Part shown: positions 23,540-31,139 of the stretch, piece after piece
Numbering within the stretch: the stretch's first letter is position 1
How the letters are laid out: each line of letters opens with the position of its first letter
Source: a virus
Direction: 5' to 3' (one strand)
Length of the DNA stretch: 58,445 nucleotides
Virus record (IMG/VR): IMGVR_UViG_3300009159_005446
Coordinates: 1-58,445 of that record
Notes under the pieces: generated by a model
The model's database searches: none
Seen by the model: the letters and a program-made list of their open reading frames with translations, nothing else
What the model was told of the DNA's origin: nothing
Position numbers and translations under genes: made by a program

Positions 23540-23911
23540 ATGGCTAAGCAAGACAACAAAACTTTTACCGTAGCTGGCACCGCTACTAACCCCGATGGTA
23601 CAACCAAGGCTCGTTTTGCTAACGACTTGGTGGCACGTATCAAGATCCTTAACAAGGCAAACTGCACCAACATCAACTTGATGGAACTGCCAAGCCCAAT
23701 GACCAAGCTTGAGGCTCTGGAGTACTTGCAAGGTACTGGTAGCTTTACAGGTGATGCAAGTTATGCCATCGCCAATCGTACCGCAGACAAAATGAAGTCT
23801 GCTCGCAAGTCTGAAGTCAGCATGACTCTCAAGACTGGTAGCAAGCCTGCAAAGGCCAAAAAAGATGTAACTGCCCAAGAAGTGTTGGCGGCAGCCAAAG
23901 TGCAAGCCTAA
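23540..23911 (+). CDS. Small basic phage protein, 123 aa
   Basis: A 123-residue protein. N-terminal region MAKQDNKTFTVAGTATNPDG, a central helical part and a Lys-rich tail. Strong promoter, 5' hairpin and a dedicated terminator suggest an abundant single-gene transcript. No family I can name; DNA or RNA binding is possible from the charge. Confidence 0.65.
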   Translation: MAKQDNKTFTVAGTATNPDGTTKARFANDLVARIKILNKANCTNINLMELPSPMTKLEALEYLQGTGSFTGDASYAIANRTADKMKSARKSEVSMTLKTGSKPAKAKKDVTAQEVLAAAKVQA

Positions 23912-23930
23912 AGCTAGCACGCTCAGAAAC

Positions 23931-23955
23931 AAGCGGCTTTTGGGCCGCTTTTTCT
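23931..23955 (+). terminator. Rho-independent terminator
   Basis: AAGCGGC and GCCGCTT arms, 6-base loop, T-run. Confidence 0.85.
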
Positions 23956-23985
23956 TTGATATTTTATTCTGGCATAATTAAATAT

Positions 23986-24234
23986 ATGTCAGACACTGAT
24001 CAACTAGAACAAACAGTACGCGATCTCATTATTGATATCTGTGAGGTGCTATACAACAACGGATATCGAGAAGTGCCTATTGGTGCCATGATGAGGTTAG
24101 TTGGTGTAAATACAGAGAGCGCCAGCAAGCACGACAACGAGTACTTTGCACTGGACGACGAGTTTGTCTTTGCCATAGAATCAAAAAAACAACCAACCAC
24201 CCCACACCCTCCCAACGGTGTCACTTTACACTAG
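23986..24234 (+). CDS. Small acidic protein, 82 aa
   Basis: An 82-residue acidic protein starting MSDTDQLEQTVRDLIIDICE. No ribosome site; an extended -10 (TGG-CATAAT, 23970-23978) lies seven bases before the ATG, so the mRNA may be leaderless. Pro/His-rich C-terminus. Unknown. Confidence 0.6.
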   Translation: MSDTDQLEQTVRDLIIDICEVLYNNGYREVPIGAMMRLVGVNTESASKHDNEYFALDDEFVFAIESKKQPTTPHPPNGVTLH

Positions 24235-24235
24235 A

Positions 24236-24478
24236 ATGACCATTTCCAGTTTTAGGTCTAGCGATGCCTTGTATATTGTAATTGTACGAGACAAAAACGC
24301 AGAACAATTATTACGCCAATGGGCAAAATCTTCTAATGCTCAAGTCACTATTGAATCTAATCGTATGAAAATTTATGAACAAAACAGTCTGTACATGTTT
24401 CGATTACACTGGCCCCACAACTGGGACTCAGTTACAATATGGGACTGTTGGAATAGGCAACACATAGATGGAGAATAA
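24236..24478 (+). CDS. Small protein, 80 aa, unknown
   Basis: An 80-residue alpha/beta protein (MTISSFRSSDALYIVIV at the start, Trp-rich end). ATG 24236 follows the previous stop by one base; a GTG at 24218 is an alternative. Overlaps the next gene by 11 bases. No family recognised. Confidence 0.55.
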   Translation: MTISSFRSSDALYIVIVRDKNAEQLLRQWAKSSNAQVTIESNRMKIYEQNSLYMFRLHWPHNWDSVTIWDCWNRQHIDGE

Positions 24479-25094
24479 CACAGTTCCTATTGTGGTGGCT
24501 TACCCACCCGGGTCAGGTGGCATACGACTGGTACGAAAATTTTGCAACAGTCAGTTCTGGGATCAACATCGTGGACAACATGCTCATTATGGATGGGACA
24601 CACAAGGCTCAGTGGCCTGGAGCAACTATCCCAAGTATCCGTTATTTACCGATGATTTAGAGCCATTGGATATCCCCGAGCCCATGGTAACCTCTCATTG
24701 TTTGTACAGCCCGACTATCTCTAAACTTTTCCCCGAACGTAAGATCATTAGAGTACAGGCAAATTTTTATCTGAGCCTAAGGCGTTGGTGGGACGTTTAC
24801 GGAAGAGACTATTATAAATCAAACCATGAAGATGCCCTGGTTTGGTCACCACATTGGGAAAGAGATGTTGACCATTGCTTGCATGCTGTCCTTACACACG
24901 CAACTTATTACACATACCAACATGATCAGTTGTGTGATGAACTATTGAAGATTGTACCCGGGGAGTCAGAATTTTCTGACTTTATGTTGTCTGAGTTTAC
25001 CAAACATGTCAACAAGGAGTTTGATCAATGTTGGCAACTGGTATTGGATCAAGACCCCAAGCTGGCTGTTGTAATGAAATCTGACCTAATTTAA
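24468..25094 (+). CDS. P-loop-like, possible sulfotransferase fold
   Basis: A 208-residue protein with AYPPGSGGIRLVRKF near the N-terminus, similar in place and form to the nucleotide (PAPS) loop of sulfotransferases and to the openings of the proteins at 47178 and 48466. FPERKIIRVQANFYLSL (about 89) would be the second, phosphate-contacting strand. Catalytic residues cannot be named with confidence. It could be another P-loop protein. Confidence 0.5.
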   Translation: MENNTVPIVVAYPPGSGGIRLVRKFCNSQFWDQHRGQHAHYGWDTQGSVAWSNYPKYPLFTDDLEPLDIPEPMVTSHCLYSPTISKLFPERKIIRVQANFYLSLRRWWDVYGRDYYKSNHEDALVWSPHWERDVDHCLHAVLTHATYYTYQHDQLCDELLKIVPGESEFSDFMLSEFTKHVNKEFDQCWQLVLDQDPKLAVVMKSDLI

Positions 25095-25103
25095 CCAAAT
25101 AAT

Positions 25104-25131
25104 TTGACTTTGTAAAAATACAATGTATAAT
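25104..25131 (+). promoter_or_regulatory. Early promoter with palindrome in spacer
   Basis: TTGACT (25104-25109), 16 bases, TATAAT (25126-25131). The spacer holds TTGTA-AAAA-TACAA (25110-25123), the same core as the other operator candidates. Confidence 0.65.
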
Positions 25132-25168
25132 TAAACAGTGCCAATGCACATTATACAAAGGAATAAAC

Positions 25169-25360
25169 ATGTCAGCCAATCACGAAGCAATCAAAACTGC
25201 ATACGAAACATACATTGCAGAAAACGAAAAATTCACCACCAAGGGTGTTAAAGCCGCAGCCGCCCGTGCTCGCAAAGCTTTGCAGGAAATGAGCAAAGGT
25301 ATCAAAGAGCGCCGTAAAGAAATCACAGCAGAAAAAGAAGCATTGACCACTGCCAAGTAA
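25169..25360 (+). CDS. Histone H1/Hc1-like nucleoprotein, 63 aa
   Basis: A 63-residue Lys/Ala-rich helical protein; KAAAARARKALQEMSKGIKE and RRKEITAEKE resemble the short histone H1-like (Hc1) proteins annotated in many bacteria and phages. It would bind DNA non-specifically and could help shut off or compact DNA. AAGGA precedes ATG. Strong early promoter. Confidence 0.75.
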   Translation: MSANHEAIKTAYETYIAENEKFTTKGVKAAAARARKALQEMSKGIKERRKEITAEKEALTTAK

Positions 25361-25361
25361 C

Positions 25362-25532
25362 ATGACGCAGTCCTGGACTCTTACTGTAGAAGAAGACCCG
25401 GAAACCGGTGATGCTATTCTTAAGTTTCCTGAAGATTTATTAGAAGCCGCCGGTTGGCAAGAAGGTGATGTGTTAACTTGGACAGACTCAACGGATGGTA
25501 CATGGATATTACGCAAACAACTAACACCATGA
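25362..25532 (+). CDS. AbrB/SpoVT-like small protein, 56 aa
   Basis: A 56-residue protein (MTQSWTLTVEEDPETGDAIL, then KFPEDLLEAAGWQEGD and TWILRK). The pattern of a beta strand, LPEDLLxxAGWxEGDxLxW and a closing strand is that of AbrB/SpoVT-type swapped-hairpin DNA-binding domains, and small versions are common in T4-like phages. It follows the nucleoprotein gene by one base and overlaps the next by ATGA. A regulatory role is likely. Confidence 0.7.
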   Translation: MTQSWTLTVEEDPETGDAILKFPEDLLEAAGWQEGDVLTWTDSTDGTWILRKQLTP

Positions 25533-25897
25533 TGGGCCCATACACTATTGATACTATTACTCTTGATTCTGGCAGCTCTCCCACTTATACGGTAACTGGT
25601 GCCACTACGGTTTCGTCGGGAGCAGTCCTCACCAGCAACGGATGGACATCTACTCCTGCGCTAACTGTCAATCAAAGTGGCACAATAGATCTTGAAGGCA
25701 AAAACGCAGATATTCGAGTCAATGGCGAAAGCTTGATGGAAACATTAAGATCTATCCAGGACCGTCTCAACATGCTTCGGCCCAATACCGAACTAGAAGC
25801 TGAATGGGATCAGCTACGTGAACTAGGTGAACAGTACAGAAAACTCGAAGCTGAGTTCAAGGAAAAAAGCAAGATGTGGGATACACTAAAGAAATGA
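25529..25897 (+). CDS. Conserved phage protein with C-terminal coiled coil
   Basis: A 122-residue protein: a beta-rich Ser/Thr/Gly N-terminus (1-55), an IRVNGESLMETLRSIQDRLNM segment and a helical C-terminus (about 80-120) rich in Glu/Lys. I recall this layout (DIxVNGxSLxxxLxxIExRLN, LExEWxxLRxLGxxYR) in small, probably structural, phage proteins. ATG 25529 overlaps the previous stop (ATGA). Confidence 0.7.
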   Translation: MMGPYTIDTITLDSGSSPTYTVTGATTVSSGAVLTSNGWTSTPALTVNQSGTIDLEGKNADIRVNGESLMETLRSIQDRLNMLRPNTELEAEWDQLRELGEQYRKLEAEFKEKSKMWDTLKK

Positions 25898-26691
25898 AAC
25901 CTAAACAAAGAATCAATCACATTGTAAAGTGGCTTCGTGCCTATGCCAAGAGTGCCAAAATTTCCACTTTTGTGGTGGGAATTTCGGGGGGTATTGACTC
26001 ATCAGTTGTGAGCGCATTGTGTGCCGAAACCGGGATCAAAACCATTGTGGTACAAATGCCAATTCGTCAGGCCAAGACATTGGACAATCGCAGTTCATTG
26101 CAAGCTGGCTGGTTGTTGGATCGTTACCGAGAAAACGTCACACACATGAGCATGGATTTGACTCCGGTGTATAGTGCGTTTGAAAAGAAAGTTGGACCAT
26201 TCTGTTCTACAGAACAAGAGCCCAACGAGTCCGAACAACTGGCCTTTGCCAACTCACGTGCTAGACTGCGCATGATGACCCTGTATCAAATTGCACAAAG
26301 CCATGGTGGCATTGTGGTAGGTACAGGCAATCGGGTGGAAGACTTTGGTGTAGGCTTCTTCACCAAGTACGGCGATGGCGGCGTAGATATCAGCCCAATT
26401 GGCGACTGCATGAAAACTGCTGTTTGGGACATGGGCAGAGAATTCGGCTTGCCGCAAGAAATTATTGATGCGGCTCCCACTGATGGATTGTGGGATGATG
26501 GACGTACAGATGAAGGACAACTGGGTATGACTTACCCAGAACTAGAACAAGCCATGTGGCTGGACCAGTCTGGAGATCAGTCTATGACCAGGACCGAAAA
26601 AGACAATCTTAAAAAATATCGAGCAATTCGTACTCGAAATCTACATAAAATGATGCCAATTCCAGTGTGTCAAATGCCCGTTGACCAGTAA
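25894..26691 (+). CDS. nadE: NAD+ synthetase (ammonia-dependent)
   Basis: A 265-residue NadE, converting nicotinate adenine dinucleotide to NAD+ with ATP and ammonia. The PP-loop SGGIDSS (31-37) and the C-terminal motifs VVGTGNRVEDFGVGFFTKYGDGG and DGLWDDGRTDE-x-QLG are intact. No glutaminase domain. Cytoplasmic. Starts in an ATGA overlap. Together with the nucleotidylyltransferase domain at 49089 it may support NAD supply in the infected cell. The C-terminal residues VDQ and stop coincide with the next -35. Confidence 0.95.
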   Translation: MKPKQRINHIVKWLRAYAKSAKISTFVVGISGGIDSSVVSALCAETGIKTIVVQMPIRQAKTLDNRSSLQAGWLLDRYRENVTHMSMDLTPVYSAFEKKVGPFCSTEQEPNESEQLAFANSRARLRMMTLYQIAQSHGGIVVGTGNRVEDFGVGFFTKYGDGGVDISPIGDCMKTAVWDMGREFGLPQEIIDAAPTDGLWDDGRTDEGQLGMTYPELEQAMWLDQSGDQSMTRTEKDNLKKYRAIRTRNLHKMMPIPVCQMPVDQ

Positions 26692-26709
26692 TTCTACTCG
26701 TGCTATAAT
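26681..26709 (+). promoter_or_regulatory. Early promoter embedded in nadE stop
   Basis: TTGACC (26681-26686), 17 bases, TGC-TATAAT (26704-26709). Confidence 0.75.
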
Positions 26710-26736
26710 AACATATATTTCGGAGTTATTATAGCA
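26701..26736. repeat. 12-base perfect inverted repeat over -10 and start
   Basis: TGCTATAATAAC (26701-26712) and GTTATTATAGCA (26725-26736) around a 12-base loop that holds the CGGAG ribosome site. The left arm is the -10 element, the right arm ends on the A of the start codon. Confidence 0.75.
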
Positions 26737-27125
26737 TGAGCATGCATCTACATCATCCATCACTCAGTCTCAACGGCAAGAAGCGTGGCAAGATCAAATT
26801 TCGCAATGCCGCAGAAGCACAACGTGCCCGTGAGCTTGATGCAAGCTGGAAAGAACTCTTGAAGGCCCAAGGCATTGAGCAAGAAGAAAAGCGCCGGCGA
26901 CGTGCACTTGAAGCAGAGCCGCTGACATATAAATTGTCAGCCCCACCGGGTCGTACCACATCAAACAACATCCCTAGTCGTGTTACTGCGGGTGGATCAA
27001 CTGCACCTGTGCACAAAGTGTATACCGGTACCAAAGTTATTGGTATTGGTACCATGCACAAATCCAACGCCGTGCCTATCTTTAGCGATGAGGAAGCCAT
27101 TGCAATTAGCACAATGCGTCGATGA
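26736..27125 (+). CDS. Conserved basic phage protein, 129 aa
   Basis: A 129-residue protein with a basic helical N-terminus (LNGKKRGKIKFRNAAEAQRA, RELDASWKELLKAQG) and a Pro/Thr-rich C-terminal part. The first section repeats a pattern I recall in T4-like phage hypothetical proteins of about this size. Expressed from its own early promoter. Function unknown; charge suggests nucleic-acid binding. Confidence 0.65.
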   Translation: MSMHLHHPSLSLNGKKRGKIKFRNAAEAQRARELDASWKELLKAQGIEQEEKRRRRALEAEPLTYKLSAPPGRTTSNNIPSRVTAGGSTAPVHKVYTGTKVIGIGTMHKSNAVPIFSDEEAIAISTMRR

Positions 27126-27135
27126 TAGATCAGAG

Positions 27136-27164
27136 TTGACACCATATTCAATTTTTGCTATAAT
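27136..27164 (+). promoter_or_regulatory. Early promoter
   Basis: TTGACA (27136-27141), 17 bases, TGC-TATAAT (27159-27164), 11 bases after the previous stop. Confidence 0.8.
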
Positions 27165-27198
27165 TTAACATTGTAATCAAGCACACAGGAATGTAGTC

Positions 27199-28839
27199 AT
27201 GGATACCTTAACTTTAGGCAGTTCAAATTCGGCGGGTAGCTTTAAATATTTCCGAGATGGAGTTAATTCATTTGCTGTTCGATATTTGTACAATATTGAT
27301 ATCAACAATGACGGACTTGATGAAGTTATTTTTGGCGGCTTTAGAAGCAAGGGGCCCGGCGCATACCAGAATACTAACGTATCAATATTTGGTTGGACAA
27401 ACGGAAAATTTGTAAATCAAACCAATCAATGGTTCCCAAATAACATCAATCAAGTAGAAGGCGTCGGTGATGTTGCGGTAGGAGATTTCAACGGTGATGG
27501 CAAGAGGGACTTGTTTTTTTCTGCTTACACTGATTCAAACTCGCCTGCTACCACTTACCAAATGATTAACAAAGGTGGCCAATTTGAAAGGGTTAGTCTT
27601 GGCACTAATGTGGGATGGCAACACGGAACTGCATGCGGGGACATCAACAAAGACGGATTTGATGATGTGTATGCAACTGGATACCAAAGTGCACCAGCCA
27701 TGTACATGGGTTCTAAAAACGGCTTGATCAAATACACATTTTTGGGGTCTGCAAATGGATCAGATGTTGCATTCGGGGATTTCTTAGGCGATGGTACTTT
27801 GCAAGTAATTGCAGTTGATGTGGGCGGTATTTCTACTAGACCAACATTATCTCGCATGATAGTAAATGATGTGGACCGCACAGTTAGTTTAAGTCAAATT
27901 TCTACATTACCAAGTGGTGGACAACCACATGCTGTACGTGTAGTGGCGATGGATTTTAGCAACGATGGATTAAGTGATGTTATTGTGTTAAGTCGAGCCT
28001 GGACCACTGGCGGAGGAGTTTGGCCAGAAATTAGTGGTATTCAATTTTTGAAGAATCTAGGTCATGGACAATTTCAAGATGTAACCAGTACCGTGTTGCC
28101 TAACTACAATACAAATACTCTTATTTCCTATAATCCTGTTATTGCAGACTTTAATGGGGACGGTAAACTAGATATTATGTCAAGTGAGTCTAGCTGGGGA
28201 TCAAGTAATATTTCCACCACTATGTTACTTCAACAACCTGATGGAACATTTGTTGATACTTGGAGATCTGTATTGTCTAATGGGCTAGTACAAGGTGACA
28301 TTTCGACTGTGATTCGTGGACCCGATGGCTATTATTTGGTAACTGACCATCAAGATAGTGGTGTTGCATCGATTAGATATTCTTTGCTAGAATGGAATGG
28401 AAAGTCCTCGGCACCTTGGGTAACAACACCAACAACAACTACTACCACACCTACTACTGCGGTTGCACAAACGATAGATAAACCTACCATAGTTAATGAA
28501 ACGCATTCGCTTTCAATTATTGTAGACAAAGGAGTGTTAGGTACTTTCCCAGTATTGGTTAAAGATCTAGTAGAACACACGACACTTACAAATGGCGTGA
28601 TTACCAATCACACTATTGTATCGGGTGCCACTACATACAACTTCAATGATATTGACAAACTGATTATGACTGTGACTCGAGATGGAGAATTTACTTCAGA
28701 GTTTTGCACAGAGATAATTGATCAGTACCCATTAAAAACTAATATTACCTACCAGGATGCAGTAACGTTGGTAGGGATTGCTAATATTGATAATGTTATT
28801 GTTGCGGTAGCAGGTGCCGATGGTGCCTTTGTAAACTAA
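27199..28839 (+). CDS. VCBS/FG-GAP beta-propeller protein
   Basis: A 546-residue protein with calcium-binding blade motifs: INNDGLDEVIFG (about 35), FNGDGKRDLFF (about 98), INKDGFDDVYATG (about 150), FSNDGLSDVIV (about 254) and FNGDGKLDIM (about 317). They indicate a seven-bladed propeller (about 20-400). A Thr/Pro linker (about 410-425) leads to a C-terminal domain (430-546). No signal peptide, so it is either a virion adhesin or a cytoplasmic protein. AGGA precedes ATG. Unusual for a fibre in that it has an early-type promoter. Confidence 0.85.
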   Translation: MDTLTLGSSNSAGSFKYFRDGVNSFAVRYLYNIDINNDGLDEVIFGGFRSKGPGAYQNTNVSIFGWTNGKFVNQTNQWFPNNINQVEGVGDVAVGDFNGDGKRDLFFSAYTDSNSPATTYQMINKGGQFERVSLGTNVGWQHGTACGDINKDGFDDVYATGYQSAPAMYMGSKNGLIKYTFLGSANGSDVAFGDFLGDGTLQVIAVDVGGISTRPTLSRMIVNDVDRTVSLSQISTLPSGGQPHAVRVVAMDFSNDGLSDVIVLSRAWTTGGGVWPEISGIQFLKNLGHGQFQDVTSTVLPNYNTNTLISYNPVIADFNGDGKLDIMSSESSWGSSNISTTMLLQQPDGTFVDTWRSVLSNGLVQGDISTVIRGPDGYYLVTDHQDSGVASIRYSLLEWNGKSSAPWVTTPTTTTTTPTTAVAQTIDKPTIVNETHSLSIIVDKGVLGTFPVLVKDLVEHTTLTNGVITNHTIVSGATTYNFNDIDKLIMTVTRDGEFTSEFCTEIIDQYPLKTNITYQDAVTLVGIANIDNVIVAVAGADGAFVN

Positions 28840-28849
28840 AGGATGTAAT

Positions 28850-29683
28850 ATGAAACTATATGTAACCAGTGACATTCACCTTGAGTTTGGTGATTGTATT
28901 ATTAAAAACGAAGACAACGTGGATGTGCTAATCCTAAGTGGCGATATCATGATTGCTCAGGACATGCACGATCATCCCGAAAGTGCAAGCACAGTGACCG
29001 AAAGTCTAGGCGAACGCCAAGAAAAAGCCAAACGCTTTCGAGACTTTCTAAGTCGGTGTAGTGTTCAATTTCCGCACGTGATCTATGTAGCAGGCAATCA
29101 TGAGTTTTATCATGGCAAGTGGCCCATTGGCATTGAGTACCTGCGCAAAGAGTGTGCAAAGTTCCCCAATGTTTACTTCATGGAAAACGATTGTCGTACC
29201 ATTGATGATTTTACGTTTATTGGTAGCACATTGTGGACTGACATGAATCGAGGTGATCCCATCACATTGTATCATGTTGCAGGCATGATGAACGATTACA
29301 GAATCATTCGCAACAGCGATCATGCTTTTAGACGACTAACACCCGAAGACACTGCGCTACGTCATCGCACCAGTGTGGGATACATTCAACAAATAGTAGA
29401 AGGCAAGTTTGATCAAAAGTTTGTTGTTGTAGGGCACATGAGTCCTAGCAAATTAAGCACCCATCCTAGGTACGCAGATGACACTATCATGAATGGTGCA
29501 TATAGTTCTAGTTTAGATGACTTTATTATGGATCACCCACAGATCAAATTATGGACACACGGACACACACATGAAGATTTTGATTATATGGTTGGCAGTA
29601 CTCGTGTGGTATGTAATCCACGTGGGTATATCAACTATGAAGAAAGAGCCGATTCGTGGCAACCAAAACTAGTGGAAATCTAA
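28850..29683 (+). CDS. Calcineurin-like metallophosphoesterase
   Basis: A 277-residue two-metal phosphoesterase. All signature blocks are visible: SDIH (7-10), LSGDIM (about 28-33), AGNHEFYHG (about 81), VVGHMSPS (about 191) and HGHTHEDFDY (about 238). It would hydrolyse a phosphomonoester or diester, with nucleotides, RNA or DNA as candidates. Followed by a TAATG overlap with the next gene. Confidence 0.9.
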   Translation: MKLYVTSDIHLEFGDCIIKNEDNVDVLILSGDIMIAQDMHDHPESASTVTESLGERQEKAKRFRDFLSRCSVQFPHVIYVAGNHEFYHGKWPIGIEYLRKECAKFPNVYFMENDCRTIDDFTFIGSTLWTDMNRGDPITLYHVAGMMNDYRIIRNSDHAFRRLTPEDTALRHRTSVGYIQQIVEGKFDQKFVVVGHMSPSKLSTHPRYADDTIMNGAYSSSLDDFIMDHPQIKLWTHGHTHEDFDYMVGSTRVVCNPRGYINYEERADSWQPKLVEI

Positions 29684-29877
29684 TGTTCCAGTACCCGGTT
29701 AAATTGACCTGGGAAAGGCACCCCAAGTGGAATGAAATCTGCGCCTGGGGAGTTGAACATTTTGGACTACCGGGCGACCAGTACACTACTGAAGTCTGCG
29801 AAGAATATATGTGCTGGAACTTTGCCAGCGCACAAGACCAACTTTTGTTTATAACAGCATGGGGGAATGACCAATGA
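29683..29877 (+). CDS. Small conserved protein, 64 aa
   Basis: A 64-residue protein (MFQYPVKLTWERHPKWNEIC), Trp- and acid-rich, ATG sharing a base with the upstream stop. I recall similar short proteins in related phages but no function. Confidence 0.6.
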   Translation: MFQYPVKLTWERHPKWNEICAWGVEHFGLPGDQYTTEVCEEYMCWNFASAQDQLLFITAWGNDQ

Positions 29878-30227
29878 ACTTTGAAGAAACAGCAATGTGG
29901 CAACGTTTGAGCAACGGTGATGCCAACTATTATACCAAAGCCGCAGAACCCGAGCGCACAGCATTCCGGGTTTGGCTCAAGGGCCTGCTACAAGAGTGCC
30001 AGATCACTGTGGAATTTGAAAAAGCAGATGGTACTGTTAGAGCTATGGTGTGTACCTTAAACGAAGCCAAAGGTGCTAAGTATGTAGTTAATGAGACCAA
30101 GGGAGATGCTGCCACACCCAAGAAGAAACCCAATGATGATGTGTGCGTGGTTTGGGACTGCACACAAAATGCATGGCGCAGTTTCCGTTGGGATAGACTG
30201 AAAAGGATTGAATTTTCAATTGGCTAA
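29874..30227 (+). CDS. WYL_2/Sm-like SH3 barrel protein
   Basis: A 117-residue protein. Residues about 44-66 (CQITVEFEKADGTVRAMVCTL) and 90-115 (CVVWDCTQNAWRSFRWDRLKRI) fit the DUF2693/WYL_2 family, a Sm-like barrel widespread in T4-like phages that often carries the WRSF motif. Likely nucleic-acid binding or regulatory. Overlaps the genes on both sides. Confidence 0.75.
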   Translation: MNFEETAMWQRLSNGDANYYTKAAEPERTAFRVWLKGLLQECQITVEFEKADGTVRAMVCTLNEAKGAKYVVNETKGDAATPKKKPNDDVCVVWDCTQNAWRSFRWDRLKRIEFSIG

Positions 30228-30912
30228 TCCACAAGCACTAATTTTAGGGTGTAGTCATGCCGCTGGGTCGGAAATGCATCTGGAAGTTGGTAGTAATGAT
30301 GATAGATACGGATATTCTAGAAGTTACCCAGCACTTGTTGCCCAGGGACTTGGGTATCAGGTACAAAATTTTTCTATCCCAGGTGGCAGCAATGATGCTA
30401 TGTTTAGAATATTTGAATCTAAATATCAAGAACTTGTGCCAGAACGTGACATTGTAATTGCTTGTTGGACAGGCAATCATAGGATTGAAGTTTGGAACGA
30501 TAAAGAACAAATTTGGTTACAGTTTTGTATTGGTACACAAACATGGTACAAACAAGAATCTAATGATACAGATGAATCTGGACCCGGTATTTACAGAACA
30601 ATATCTAATCAAGAAGAGTATCAGTTGTATTGCAAATACTGGGGAGTTTATAGTACCGATGTAAAAACCGGCAAATTAAACAAACTAAAGAATATTATTG
30701 CATTAAATAGCATAGCAGAACATTATGGAATCAAGGTGTTAAATTTTCATAGCTTTTCCCCAGTAAAAGTTAATCGATATATTTGGCCGGCACAAAGCAC
30801 TGAATTCTGCGATTGGTGTATAAAACAAAATTTTATTCATACCGAAACCGTACATTTTTATTCGGATGCTCATGATGCATTTGCAAAATATATTTTAAAA
30901 GGATTAACTTAA
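30208..30912 (+). CDS. SGNH/GDSL-like protein (paralogue 1)
   Basis: A 234-residue protein started by TTG after AAAAGGA. LILGCSHAAGSE holds the block I Ser (GCSH in place of GDSL), SIPGGSNDAMFRIFE the Gly/Asn block, and SDAHDAF near the C-terminus the Asp-x-x-His block. This is the SGNH hydrolase fold, usually esterases, lipases or acetyl-hydrolases acting on glycans. One of five related genes in the window. Confidence 0.65.
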   Translation: MNFQLANPQALILGCSHAAGSEMHLEVGSNDDRYGYSRSYPALVAQGLGYQVQNFSIPGGSNDAMFRIFESKYQELVPERDIVIACWTGNHRIEVWNDKEQIWLQFCIGTQTWYKQESNDTDESGPGIYRTISNQEEYQLYCKYWGVYSTDVKTGKLNKLKNIIALNSIAEHYGIKVLNFHSFSPVKVNRYIWPAQSTEFCDWCIKQNFIHTETVHFYSDAHDAFAKYILKGLT

Positions 30913-31131
30913 TTGGCCAAGGAAGAAGGTTTTAAACTAGATGGGCAGGTGATAGATGTACTACCCAACGCAATGTTCAGGGTCAAACTGCCCAATATAG
31001 ATGAACCCATTACTGGCGTAATTTCAGGCAAGATGCGTCAACACAACATTAAAATTCTACTAGGCGACACCGTAGAAGTAGAGTTTAGTCCATACGATCT
31101 CACACGTGGCCGTATTACTCGACGTCGGTAA
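30913..31131 (+). CDS. infA: Translation initiation factor IF-1
   Basis: A 72-residue OB-fold protein, full length for IF-1 and started by TTG with AAAGGA 9 bases upstream. Conserved parts: [31 protein letters not shown] and [15 protein letters not shown]-1 binds the 30S A site and helps start selection. A phage copy could favour phage mRNAs, for instance those with weak or no leaders. It abuts the SGNH-like gene upstream. Confidence 0.93.
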   Translation: MAKEEGFKLDGQVIDVLPNAMFRVKLPNIDEPITGVISGKMRQHNIKILLGDTVEVEFSPYDLTRGRITRRR

Positions 31132-31134
31132 ATA
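31127..31134 (+). promoter_or_regulatory. Late-type box GGTAAATA over the infA stop
   Basis: GGTAAATA includes the infA TAA and lies six bases before the ATG of the superoxide dismutase gene. It may be chance, but the same spacing occurs before 42363 and 53005. Confidence 0.35.
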
Positions 31135-31139
31135 CGTGC

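Noticed and set aside
23978-23985. TTAAATAT as a late promoter for 23986
   Set aside because: It is directly against the ATG, so transcription would start inside the gene; the extended -10 is a better explanation.
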